Under the pieces are notes generated by a model. It did not search any database and was not told where the DNA came from. It saw only the letters and a list, made by a program, of their open reading frames with translations. A program made the translations under genes and the position numbers. Shown in pieces: positions 12,310-22,311 of a DNA stretch of 64,000 nt. The stretch spans positions 1 through 64,000 of the forward strand of contig JAEHOE010000199.1 in assembly GCA_016858145.1 (NCBI GenBank), given 5' to 3'. Position 1 is the stretch's first letter; the number at the start of each line of letters is the position of its first letter. The stretch comes from Edaphochlamys debaryana (Eukaryota; Chlorophyta; Chlorophyceae; Chlamydomonadales).

Positions 12310-14495
12310 TCAAGTAAAGGCGGTGTGGCCGTCAACAGGGACTGTGAGGCAACAGAAACACTTGCAAACCGTCTGCCAAATCGGCGGACACGTAGACATA
12401 CCTTCTACACCTCCAGTCGACCAATAAGCCTCCTTTAAGTCGGATGTAATATTAGCAGCAGGCTGCCATGACGGCTCGCTGAAACCCGACCATGCCACCA
12501 AATAGAACATTCGACGACGGCCCTTCAAACGCTCAGCTCGGTGAGCTATGATCTTGTCCACTGCCCAGAACGCGCCCTCAGTAAACACCGCTATTGGGGC
12601 CGGTGGTGCTGACTTGTCGTTGTCGCCTTCACCTGAAGCAAATGAAACCCCGTTACAGGCAACATACTCACACCGTTCACACACCTTGGCTTCTGCCCAA
12701 TGCGCGCGAGAACTTCGCGGGTAATCCGATCGCAAACGCTCCAGTCTGAGGGGCCGAACAACGTTCACGACACCACAATAGAAGCGCCAAGAGTCGTTGA
12801 GGAGTTGTGACCGAAAGAGCTGTAGAGCCATCTGGGCACGCCTCCGCCCACGTTGCGGCCAACGTCTGGCATTCGTCGGCCGTATGCTTTGGCAACAGTT
12901 GCTGTATGACAGCTGAAGCTTGCACGACAAATGTATCGCCCACCAATTTGCGTATCTGGTCCATCAACCCTGAAGCACACGGCGAACTGTTAAATAAATG
13001 TACGGACAAGAACGAACAATTCAAGTACGGCCTCGCACTCACCCACGATAGCTTTCTTTAGTCTGAGATTACGAGCGGGGAACGTTCGACCAGCACCTTC
13101 TGTGCGTGGTAACAGCTCCAGGGACACGCCTAACGATGCACAGTTAGGGCACAGCCACTCTCCCGAGGGGATTTCCGACAGCGGCGGCGAAAGGCAGTAC
13201 GTGTGCCATCCAGTGCTACAACGATCGCAAAGTAACATCAGGCCAGCTTCCTCTGGACTGGAACAAACTTGGCAGGGCAATGAGGCCGGAGGTTTCCACG
13301 TCGCTGGTTTCCGCGTCTTGGCGGGCGAAGATGTTTTCTTCATTGCAGGTACAGACCGCTCTACAAAGGAGTGGACAATCGATAAGTGTGAGAATTGTCA
13401 ACAGGGTGCAAATGGGGCGCCCAATTCCGCACCTGAACGTCGTAGTTGCTCCTTCCTCATCTCTGCTTGATCAGTTAATACAGACTTGAACTTCCCGGGC
13501 GGCCGACCACGTCCTCGTGCGGTGGCGCGAGCGAACCAGCCACCACCACCACTGCTTCGACCCCGACCTCGACCGCGGCCTCGACCGCGGCCTCGACCGC
13601 TACCACGACCACTGCCACGGCCATGGCTTCCACCTTCCTCTGCGCAAGCCTCCTCCAAAAGAGCTGCCACGGACGAAGGCTTCGGCTCCACGTCATGGAT
13701 TGGGCCCACCTCAATGGACTCACTAGAGCACATCTCCTCGTCCGAGAGATCGCCTGCAGACGAATCGCTGCTTCCCTCAATGCTGGTACCGTCGGAGCTC
13801 ACACCGTACTCCGACGACGACTCCGCGGGAGAGGTCTTTGCCGACGCCTCCTCTGCCGAGGTGTGTGCTGACGTCGTCTCCAATGCCTGGTCGGTCGGTC
13901 AGTCGTCGTCGGACGACTGGTCCAAGACGTCCGATGTGACTTCGTCATCGTTGTCGTCCGAGGTCGAGGTGTCGTCGTCGTCGTCCGAGGTGTCGGCGTC
14001 GTCGCCTGAGGTGTCGTGGTCGTTGCCTGAGGTGACGTGGTCGTCGTTGTCCGAAGCGCCCACTATGTTGGCCCCGTTGTCGCAGATTTCGTCCAGCTCC
14101 TGGAGCCCCTCGTAGCGGTTGACAGTCGTCGTTGGGTGGACCCTTACGACCTTGGACGAAACCGCCAGACGCGATGATCGACGGTGACGCGGTTCCTGCC
14201 ACCCATCCTCAGCAGCTCCACACGCGCCCGCATCCGCACGCGGGCATGCCGAATGAGGTGGAGGCATCCCGTGAACCGTTGTCATGGGGTGACTGCTGCA
14301 TCCGTTACCACCACCTTGGTTCACCCCGCGAAGGGTGGCCGCACGACGGTCCACCACACGCCCAGCTCCCACAGGCTGTGGGGTGACCGGGCCTACAAAA
14401 GCCGTTCCCGCTGAAACAACTGTCTCCTGGACCGCGACGCTTGACCTCTGCACCACCCTCGGCATTGACGACATGGCCGACCGCAGCAGTGTCAT
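12310..14495 (-). CDS. AT-hook / PHD-finger / chromodomain protein of the element
   Basis: Chromatin-reader-like protein just upstream of RepHel, same strand. Order: an acidic Asp/Ser-rich region (about 14,120-13,700), an Arg-Gly repeat tract followed by an AT-hook-like GRGRPPGK (about 13,500), a C4HC3 PHD finger (CQVCSSPEEAGLMLLCDRC ... WHTYCLSPPL ... EWLCPNC, about 13,280-13,140), and a C-terminal chromodomain (KIIAHRAERLKGRRRMFYLV ... W-GF-EPSWQP-ANI, about 12,560-12,440) ending at 12,310. A 72-nt intron (13,361-13,432) joins the AT-hook and PHD parts in phase; further introns precede the chromodomain. The start is uncertain: ATG 14,495, which requires passing an in-frame TGA at 13,899, or the methionine-less frame from about 13,883. 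A frame change may lie between the PHD and chromo exons near 12,830. Inference: it could target insertion or counter silencing through histone-tail binding. Confidence 0.6.
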
Positions 14496-15235
14496 CCGCG
14501 GATCACCTGCACAGGCATTACTTCCCTAAAGTTCATATACCAGTCAAGCACAAACTCCGTTCCCACAAACTTAGTCGTAGCAAGTCTACGTTGGTACGCA
14601 CCGCGGTAGTCGTCCAAGATGGCGTCGACAGCCGGCCCAAGCACAGCAGGCACTGCCAGGTCTTTGAGGTCGGCTGCACCAACTCTGACCAGCCCGCCAA
14701 AGTGCTCCGGAGTGTTGACGAGGCCCTTGTAATGGCCGTGGTTGTTCTTGCCAGAGTTCTCGTACAGCACAGATACCACGGGGCCGGCCTTCCCCGAAGA
14801 CACAGCTGCCACGCGAGTGTACTCCGCAGCCTGGCCAACGCGCTGCCAGGTGAGGATGGACACACCCAGCAGCGCTGACACGAGTTGTAGTTCTAGGTAC
14901 GTGAGCCACGAACAGGGATCACCAATCCACGCGCTGTATGACGACGCCGAGCGCAGGTAGGGAACCGCCAACGTCCGCGGGCCAGCCGCCACAGCCTGGA
15001 TTGCGGTCCCCGTGATGTGAGCAGAGTCCGGGTCCACGCAGAAGCTCCAGAGCCACGAAAAGAACACATCGCGACGTGACGCGAGCACCATCAGCAATTC
15101 ACGGACGAATGCCACAGCCGCGAAACGCTCCTCTTCGGTCGCAGCTGTGGCGAGAACCGCGTGTAAACTGCATGATCCATCCTTTGGTGTCTCAAGCTCG
15201 ATGGCAAACGACTGAGGGACCTGAGCACTGGCCAT
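14492..15235 (-). CDS. OTU-domain cysteine protease
   Basis: 247-residue ORF starting at ATG 15,235. Residues ~17-27 (TPKDGSCSLHAVL) contain the OTU catalytic Asp-Gly-x-Cys signature with the expected following histidine/aromatic pattern; around residue 170 is HGHYKGLV, matching the catalytic His followed by an aromatic residue. OTU enzymes are usually deubiquitinases or viral and element-encoded polyprotein proteases. The length fits a single OTU domain. Its stop (TGA at 14,494-14,492) overlaps the ATG of the next downstream frame, so it may be a separate gene or the N-terminal part of a longer protein disrupted by a frameshift. Its place between the element's right end and RepHel matches OTU-bearing Helitrons. 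Confidence 0.7.
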   Translation of the reverse strand: MASAQVPQSFAIELETPKDGSCSLHAVLATAATEEERFAAVAFVRELLMVLASRRDVFFSWLWSFCVDPDSAHITGTAIQAVAAGPRTLAVPYLRSASSYSAWIGDPCSWLTYLELQLVSALLGVSILTWQRVGQAAEYTRVAAVSSGKAGPVVSVLYENSGKNNHGHYKGLVNTPEHFGGLVRVGAADLKDLAVPAVLGPAVDAILDDYRGAYQRRLATTKFVGTEFVLDWYMNFREVMPVQVIRG

Positions 15236-16650
15236 TCTTCAAGGCGGATACAACAAAGCTTCAAACCGCTGAGTTCTGAACTGCAATAAGTATTGCGTAT
15301 GTGTATTAACTACACCGGACGCCACTTCGTATGTGCCAATACAGTGAGCCGCCATCCCCAAAAGACCACATCTCGACCATTCTCAGACGGAGCCCGTATA
15401 CACTTGGGAATCTACCAAACCGCTAAAGGCTTGTGTTGGGAGTGCCTGGCACAAAGCGGAAGCTGGGGCAACAACTCGAAACTCACGCCGCAGCAGGGGG
15501 GGTCCAGACACCCCAGACCAACGACCGTTTTCTCACGCAGCCCCTTTATAGTGAATGGACAACCATACCGCTAGAGACCTCAGTTCCTGAATCGCTGGCA
15601 ATGTGCGAAGGCTGGTGCAGGGGCTGGCTGCTCCGGCCACCGCTGCGAGAGTGGAAACATAACCGTGGGCATCCGAGTCGCCATCCACTGTGTTCCCTGG
15701 GCATCCGAGTCGTCAACCGATGGAATCAGCCAGTAGACGACTTGGACGAATCGGCCTGAGGAATCACTCATGGTCAGCCCTACTGATGTCAGGGACAACT
15801 TCGACCAAGATTTCCCAATTCCTTACATGTGGCTTTCTTCGGGGTCACACTACACCAACTCGCAACCACAGATGCCTTGCCCCTCCGGTGTCTCAAGTAC
15901 ATGAGCTCTTGCCAGCGATGAGGTCTATAATCTTAATACTAGCTACGCAACGGGCAAACCCGTGCATGCCCCACTTCGGGGTTAAGGGGGCGGGGCAGAA
16001 TCAACGCCCCCCCACCGGCCACTTCCTTGGCCCCACCCCCGATGAGGTCCACATTTCGTTCAACGCCACTTCCACAGGATACCCGGCAGCAAACCCATCA
16101 ACCGCGATGGGTCGTGGTCACCGGGCATACCGGTTGCGACGAGGCGGTCTATAGGAGCAAGGCTCCACCAGCCACTAGGACGCCTAGCAGGCGCTGGGGG
16201 GACCTCTTCTGAGCGGGCATCCGGGACAAGTTCTGGCATATCATCCAGATCAGACTCAGAGTCACCCCCTGACGCTAGCGGTGGGAGGGAATACGCCGGG
16301 AGTAGAGGGCTCCAGAACGGACGTGGTGGCTCGTAATTCTTCATTGAAACGTCGGTGCAGGAGTGCCTACAACATGCAGGAGGGGTACAGGACGTGAGGT
16401 ACATGGGATTGACAGAGGTCGCGACAACGCGACCTGGGTTACGCGTTTCACAACGCACGGCAGGGACACCACCGCACCTTGTCATGTTACTTCCGCTGGC
16501 CAAATGTTATATCGGGTTGCGGCGCCGCCTCCGACACAGCGCTCACGTCGGGGGGCTGCGACCACGCCGACTTCGGGTGCGGCCCGCTCCTGAACTTGTC
16601 TATGCGACGCAGATTGTCGACATTGGTCGACTGTGTATATGGTTGCCAGC
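15236..16650 (-). other. Region between OTU gene and right end; fragmentary minus-strand coding
   Basis: No complete gene can be drawn. A minus-strand frame ending at 16,060 (16,503-16,060) has an acidic, proline-rich, protein-like stretch (SGGDSESDLDDMPELVPDA). Another, 15,798-15,580, starts MSDSSGRFVQVVYWLIPSV. They may be 5' exons of an extra element gene. A 14-bp direct repeat (GGGCATCCGAGTCG, plus strand) occurs twice between about 15,665 and 15,712. A minus-strand TATA-like TTTATAAT lies at about 16,650, at the edge of the shared right-end block. Confidence 0.3.
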
Positions 16651-17612
16651 ATTATAAACAGCGCAGCATCGAAACTGGCAGCTACAATACAGCGCGCCAA
16701 AGTACAACAGTCGGCGCCACATGTCGCTGGGCCGCCACATCCAGACCATCCCGAACGAAGACCGCGCATAAGACAGCATACATGCTCAGCAGAGCCGTGG
16801 GGTGGGACTGGGTTTGAAGAGAAGGAAACCCAATTTTAGCGCGGCGGACCGTCGTGCAAGTGAGCGACGCAACCTGGCAACACAGCAGGTAAACACGACC
16901 CCGTGCACTCCAATGCGGCCACCACCGACGTGCCTCAATCAATCACGACTCCCACAACCCCCCCGCACCCATGTATGTGTTTCGCGCGGCGATTGAAGGA
17001 CACTCCCAAATCGCGTCGGTGGACACTAACAAACATCCGCAACCGCGAGGACGCCCTGTAAGGACTCATGTCGCCCATGTTGGACTCATTGTCCAACGCA
17101 TGACTGTGGGACTGGGTAAGAGGGGGAAGGGGACACAACTTCCGTCGTGGGCGACGAAAGCTGGAGCCGGTGGTCGTCGAAACGGCCCCATGCATTCCAA
17201 ACGCACCCCCCACTGACTTGCCTCAGCCGAGCACGCCTCCCACTGCCCCCTCCGACGCATGTATGTGCATCGCGCGGCGAAAGAAGTGACTCCCAAATCC
17301 CGGCGGCGGCCAGTATAAAGCGTCCCCCGCCGCGAGGACGCCTTCTTTGCTCTTAATCGTATTTTTCGCCCATATAACTTTCGTTCCTGCCCACCCTTCG
17401 CAACTCGCGTACATTGAATGCCGACCGCCGAGTAAACGCGCAGACCCCACGGTCAAGCCTCGATTTTACAACGGCTATTCATGCACAATACATTGGGCTG
17501 CTCGGGAAAAATAGCAAAAGCAACTTTCGCCTGGGCGCGGACGGATGACGGTGGGTGCCGGGGGGTAATCTCCTCCGCTTTTCCTACACTACGTTCCGGA
17601 GAGCTACGGTCA
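16651..17612. repeat. Shared right-end block, copy T1
   Basis: First of three homologous right-end blocks (others end at 22,307 and 32,814). It contains diverged tandem copies of a unit built around GACTGTGGGACTGGGTAAGA, CGCGCGGCGATTGAAGGACA and a TATA-bearing segment (AGTATAAAGCGTCCCCCGCC). The last ~70 bp are almost invariant between copies and include a short hairpin (CTCCG at 17,573-17,577 pairing with CGGAG at 17,597-17,601), followed by GCTACGGTCA. In the sense of the element's genes this is the 5' terminus. Confidence 0.75.
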
Positions 17613-18143
17613 CGGGCACCTCACGACGCCGTTATACTCTGACACGCTCCAAAAAGGATCGAATGGGCTTACATCCCCGACGGCAGAGGCGTTTTGCACA
17701 GGGCCCTTACAGCTATTCAGCTTGACCGGACAGCCCCCCGCCACCTCTCGTGCCACGAGCTCTAGTGCCCTCACCACTATACCAGGCACCCCTTGTGACG
17801 AAACAGGTTGCCAAACACGCCCACACACCGAAGCACATACAGCTAAAACCGACAGCAGGGGCTGCCTGGTTGCCCTCCTCATCATGCCACCCACGTGGCT
17901 CCCCTAGTCCGGCTCTACGGAACACCCCCCCCAGCCTTTCGCCGTAGTTCTGCTGGCCTTCCTTCCGAATAGCCTAGTCGGAAGTCCCTCTCACCCCTCT
18001 TGCCCTCCACAAGCATACCTCTACCTCATCCACTTTGGGCATCAAACGACCGGCGGCCTTCAGCAACGAGCCTGCAACCACCTCCGCCGCCCGATGTTAA
18101 CCCTCCAATTGAGTCCAGTCCCGACTTTGCCTTCAAAGCTCCC

Positions 18144-20776
18144 TCACTCGTCCGAAATGTCCTGCATGCTGGTCACGACGAGGCCACCCGCCGCCGCCTC
18201 AAACGTCAGCGTGCCGGTCAGGAGCGGCGGCAGGGAATCCAGCGACACCTTCAGCATCATGGTCTGCTTCTTGCGGACCAGTGACGTGAGGTTCTCCGGG
18301 AGCGCGAGGTGACCCGACAACAGGTCCGGTCGGTTCACCGCAGCCTGAACGATGCCCTCCGCGTGCTCAAACGCCACCACCATCATGGGCACCTGCTCAC
18401 AATAACGCGATGCGATTAGGCTCCTCCAACCCTTTGCGTCGTCCAACACCTCGGCAAACAGCCCTCACCGGGTTCGGCTCCAGCGCCGAGGATGGCGTCG
18501 ACGCCGATCCGCCGCTGCCGGACGACATCGTGCTCCCTCCCGGCCTGCCCGCGACCGCGCGTGGACCCGCGCTGTACGTCGTGAATGGCGACCACAGGTG
18601 GAACTGCAGGACCACAGGCTGGCCGTCGCTGTACGGGTACACGTGTGGGGCCAGACGCTGGTGCCACTCCACACGGTACTCCGACACAGGCGGGCGAATG
18701 ATGCAAAGCTTGGGCCGCGCGTAGGCCGTCAGGAGGCGGACCGCCGTCGAAGCCGGAGGGGCGCGGCACAGCAGGTTTCCCATCAGCCACAGCGCCGGAG
18801 ACGAACCTGGCTCCACGAGAGCGCCCTTCTTCAGTACACCGCCGAGCAAGACCACCGGGCAACGCTCGTGCATCTGCTCCTTGACCGTGTTGTCGAAATC
18901 CTCGCAGAACGGGTCGTCGTTCTTCGCGGGAATCACCTCGCAGCGGGCGAAGCCCACGTTCTTCATCACGAGGGCACCCGACTCCGAGCGCAGCACGTCG
19001 CCCGTCCCGTCCCGCTTGGCGCCCAGAACCATGCCGTACCGGACACACTTGACGCGTGGGCCCGGGTCCACTTTGCGTCCGTCCAGGTACACCACCACCG
19101 CGCGGCGGCCTGAAGGAAGGTCTGTGTACTTCTCGTCGAGCCCCTCGTCCATGAGGGACGACACAGGAATGCGCCGCACGCTATGGCGCTCGCTCTCCAC
19201 CTTCAGCCCGGGCACAATCGGGAGGCGCCACTCGCCCAGGAAGTGAATCCGCAAGTTGTTGGTGGTCTTGTACGTCGCGCTGGGGAGCGGCTGGCAGTCT
19301 CGCATGACCTTGCCTGTGACACCGCTCTTGGGGAGCAGCACCACGTTCTCGAAGCGGAACTGCGAGGCATAAGCTGGCGTCACCAACAAAGAGACGCAAC
19401 ACAAAAAGGCAAGGGTGCAAGTTTGACAATGAAACTCACCAGCCCGCCAAGCGATCCGTCCAGTCGCTCCACAACTTGCTTCATAAAGTGGTAGTCGAGC
19501 AGGACCACCATGACATGACTCGCGGGAGTGTCCTTAGCTGGCGGGTACTTGGATTCCGCGTACTGCCAGCCCTTCAGGCCATACGCCATGTCGCCAGTCA
19601 TCCCGAACTCCTCCGGCGACGGGGGGTTGGGGTTGCGCTGAGTGAGCGCTTGCATGCACCAGGCAGGGTTGGACACGTAGTTGCCGACCGTGCTCTGCAT
19701 GAACGCGCCGACAGTGACGCCCGACGACCCCCTGCAAACAATAAAGAACCACGGTCAGGCACCCTCGTCACAACGACAACACAAGGGATTGCCTGCAATA
19801 TCTATTCCAGCGACCTACCCTGCGCCGGCGTTGGGGTGATGGAGGGTCCACCGCACGGGCGCGTCCACGAATTCCTCGCGGGTGTCCTCCACCTCCTCCG
19901 TGTCGTCGGCAACGCACCCGTCGACCTCCGGCTGGATGGAAGAGACAGCCGCTCCTGATGTGGCTGCAGAGGCGACCGGCGTGGACGCCTCGACGCCATG
20001 CGCGATGTTGTGGGTAACGCCCGATGGCATGGGAGCATTGACACCGGGGAGGGTGGGACCGCCCTCAACCGGGATGGCGCCCCCAGCCCTCGCGTCGACG
20101 CTGAAAAGGAAACAACACAGAAAGCGAGTGAACCTTGCTGACACTGTCTGCTCCTGCACTGCCACACGCAACATTATGGGTTTTGCTGCTCACCTCGCGG
20201 GGATGATCCGCTCAGGCGTTGGCTGCTTGTTTGCCAGGAGAGCCTTCACGTCGCCATCACCAGCTGCGTCCACCACCATGTCGTCCGACCTACAACGATC
20301 ACAGACGCGTCTCATGTCGCTGCGCCCAAAAACAGTGCATCCATCGCGGTGGTGTGAGCTTCCCGGTTCTTGTTACTCACACGTCGCCGCCAACGGCCTG
20401 AACACCGTCGTCGGCTTCGGACGCGCCTCTCGTCTCCTCCCTACACGAACAACATTGACAGGGTCAGCAGGTTCAACGGATCGTGGATGTGGGTGGACCG
20501 GCAAACGTTAACAACCTCACCCTGGGACGACATTCTTGCGCCGCTTAGACGAAGCCGCACTGCAAGGCAGACTAGTCTCAGGATCACGAAACCAGCCCAA
20601 CTGGGGCAACTCCAGCCCAGCACTGCTTCTGCACACATGGTTTACCCGACATCGCCAGTCTCAGACCGGGGAGCCTTCCCACACCTGAACAACGGCATAC
20701 ACATGAGTTACCAACAACGATGGATAGTGCAGACCGGGGCAACAATCACTCACCTCGCAGACATCCGAAGGGCCAT
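18144..20776 (-). CDS. Unrecognised nine-exon nuclear-type protein of unit U1
   Basis: I do not recognise this family. Nine exons join in phase with GT-AG introns of roughly 70-95 nt: ATG 20,776 (MALRMSARCGKAPRSETGDV), 20,646-20,684, 20,521-20,559, ~20,383-20,441, ~20,192-20,289, ~19,819-20,100, ~19,440-19,731, ~18,470-19,361 and 18,144-~18,385. The product is about 600 residues. N-terminus: a basic SKRRKN patch (likely nuclear localisation signal) and an acidic disordered region. Middle and C-terminal parts look globular, with beta-type segments (RAVVVYLDGRKV; ALVMKNVGFARCEVIPAKND) and a C-terminal block (MMVVAFEHAEGIVQAAV ... MMLKVSLDSLPPLL). The second copy at 28,500-31,131 keeps every intron and frame. 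The last block resembles part of the gene at 24,833-27,562. Confidence 0.75.
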
Positions 20777-20838
20777 CGCTACACTGCACACACTCTGGCG
20801 CCGTCTAACGCATCACGAGAACTGAAGTGGCTTCGGGT

Positions 20839-20846
20839 CATATAAA
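20839..20846 (-). promoter_or_regulatory. TATA-like box of the U1 gene
   Basis: On the minus strand TTTATATG lies about 63 nt upstream of the ATG at 20,776, a suitable distance for a core promoter with a short leader. The same box is at 31,194-31,201 before the U2 gene, and a related TTTATAA sits at the corresponding place in the RepHel unit near 16,650. Confidence 0.4.
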
Positions 20847-20860
20847 CCACGGGTATCAAT

Positions 20861-22307
20861 TCATAAACAGCATAGCCACCAAACTGGCAACTTAAATCGG
20901 GCGTGCCTACGTACGACAGTCGGCGCCACGAGTCGCCGAGCCGCCACACACGAAGAACATCCCGAACGAAGACTCCGCATCGGACTCAATACATGCACCT
21001 CGGAGACGTGCTGTGGGGCTAGGTAGGAAGAGGAAGGACGCACCGTATATTTCGACGTCGGATGGTAATACAAGTGGGCGACGACCGCGGAAAAAGAGGC
21101 ACGGCGAAACGGCCCCATGCATTGCCAAAGCGGCCACACCCACCGTGCCGACTCCCACTACACCCCACAACGCATGACTGTTGGCCTGGGTATGAAGTGC
21201 CCGGGCTGACGATCTCAAGCAAGGGGGATGGCCAGCCGACGTGCAAGTGAGCGCGAACCCTGGCGACGCAGCACGTCGAAACAAACCCGTGCACTCCAAA
21301 TGCGGCCACCACCGACGTGCCTCAATCAAGCACGACTCCCACAAACCCCCCGCAACCATGTATGTGTGTCGCGCGGCCATTGAAGGACACTCCCAAATCG
21401 CGTCGGTGGCCACTAACAAACGTCCGCAGCCGCGAGGACGCCCTATAAGGACTCATGTCGCCCATGTTGGACTCATTCTCCGTCGCATGACTGTGGGACT
21501 GGGTAAGAGGGGGAAGGGGACACAACTTCCGTCGGTCACTGGGCCGACAATTTCAACAAGTTGGTGCGCCCCAGCCACCGCCCCGAAGCTGGTCAGGGAC
21601 AGACTGTGGGACTGGGTAAGACGGGAAAGGAGACACAACTTTGGAGTGTTGGATCGACGTGCTATGAGGGCACGAACGCTGGGGACGCGAAACTACGAAA
21701 TGGCCCCGTGCAATGCAAATGAGGCCACCACCGACGTGGATCCGCCAAACATGACTCCCAATGCCCCCCCCAACGCATGACTGTAGGACTGGGTAAGAGG
21801 TGACAGGGCCGAAAATTTCAACAAGTCCGACCGTCGTGCATGTGGGCGACGAAAACTGGAGCCGGTGGTCGTCGAAACGGCCCCATGCATTCCAAACGCA
21901 GCCCCCACCGACTTGCCTCAGCCGAGCACGCCTCCCACTGCCCCCTCCGACGCATGTATGTGCATCGCGCGGCGAAAGAAGCGACTCCCAAATCCCGGCG
22001 GCGGCCAGTATAAAGCGTCCCCCGCCGCGAGGACGCCTTCTTCGCTCTTAATCGTATTTTTCGCCCATATAACTTTCGTTCCTGCCCACCCTTCGCAACT
22101 CGCGTACATTGAATGCCGACCGCCGAGTAAACGCGCAGACCCCACGGTCAAGCCTCGATTTTACAACGGCTATTCATGCACAATACATTGGGCTGCTCGG
22201 GAAAAATAGCAAAAGCAACTTTCGCCTGGGCGCAGACGAATGACGGTGGGTGCCGGGGGGTAATCTCCTCCGCTTTTCCTACACTACGTTCCGGAGAGCT
22301 ACGGTCA
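20861..22307. repeat. Shared right-end block, copy T2
   Basis: Homologous to 16,651-17,612 but about 0.5 kb longer because it holds more copies of the internal tandem unit. The segment from about 21,840 to 22,307 is nearly identical to the end of T1, including the TATAAAGC element near 22,011 and the terminal hairpin. It ends four bases before the ATG of the plus-strand gene at 22,312. Confidence 0.75.
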
Positions 22308-22311
22308 TCAG

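Larger units (their letters stand above)
4119..17612 (-). mobile_element. Helitron-like element (RepHel unit); left end uncertain
   Basis: This unit is defined by a RepHel gene, flanking OTU and PHD/chromodomain genes on the same strand, and a repeat-rich right end (16,651-17,612) whose last ~70 bp are identical or nearly identical to the right ends of two neighbouring units. Rep/PIF1 proteins and subterminal hairpins are hallmarks of Helitrons; OTU proteases occur in some Helitron and Helentron lineages. In gene orientation the right end is the 5' terminus. The left boundary is a guess from the hairpin at 4,119-4,137. Broken reading frames in RepHel suggest this copy can no longer move by itself, unless the indels are sequencing errors. 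Confidence 0.55.
17614..22307 (-). mobile_element. Non-autonomous Helitron-like unit U1, in tandem with the RepHel unit
   Basis: A 4.7-kb unit starting GGGCACCTCACGACG at 17,614 and ending GCTACGGTCA at 22,307. A second copy lies at 27,968-32,814 with the same start and end sequences. It begins within a base or two of the right end of the RepHel unit, a head-to-tail arrangement known for Helitron2/Helentron elements. It carries one minus-strand gene (18,144-20,776) and the right-end repeat block. It has no Rep or helicase, so it would depend on enzymes supplied in trans. Exact termini could shift by a few bases. Confidence 0.6.

Noticed and set aside
13486..14115. 209-codon plus-strand frame with Pro-Arg and Ser repeats
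   Set aside because: It is the complement of the RG-repeat and acidic region of the PHD/chromodomain gene, which has recognisable domains.
15650..15720. Target-site duplication from the 14-bp direct repeat
   Set aside because: The two copies are about 20 bp apart inside one open frame and flank nothing element-like; local duplication is simpler.
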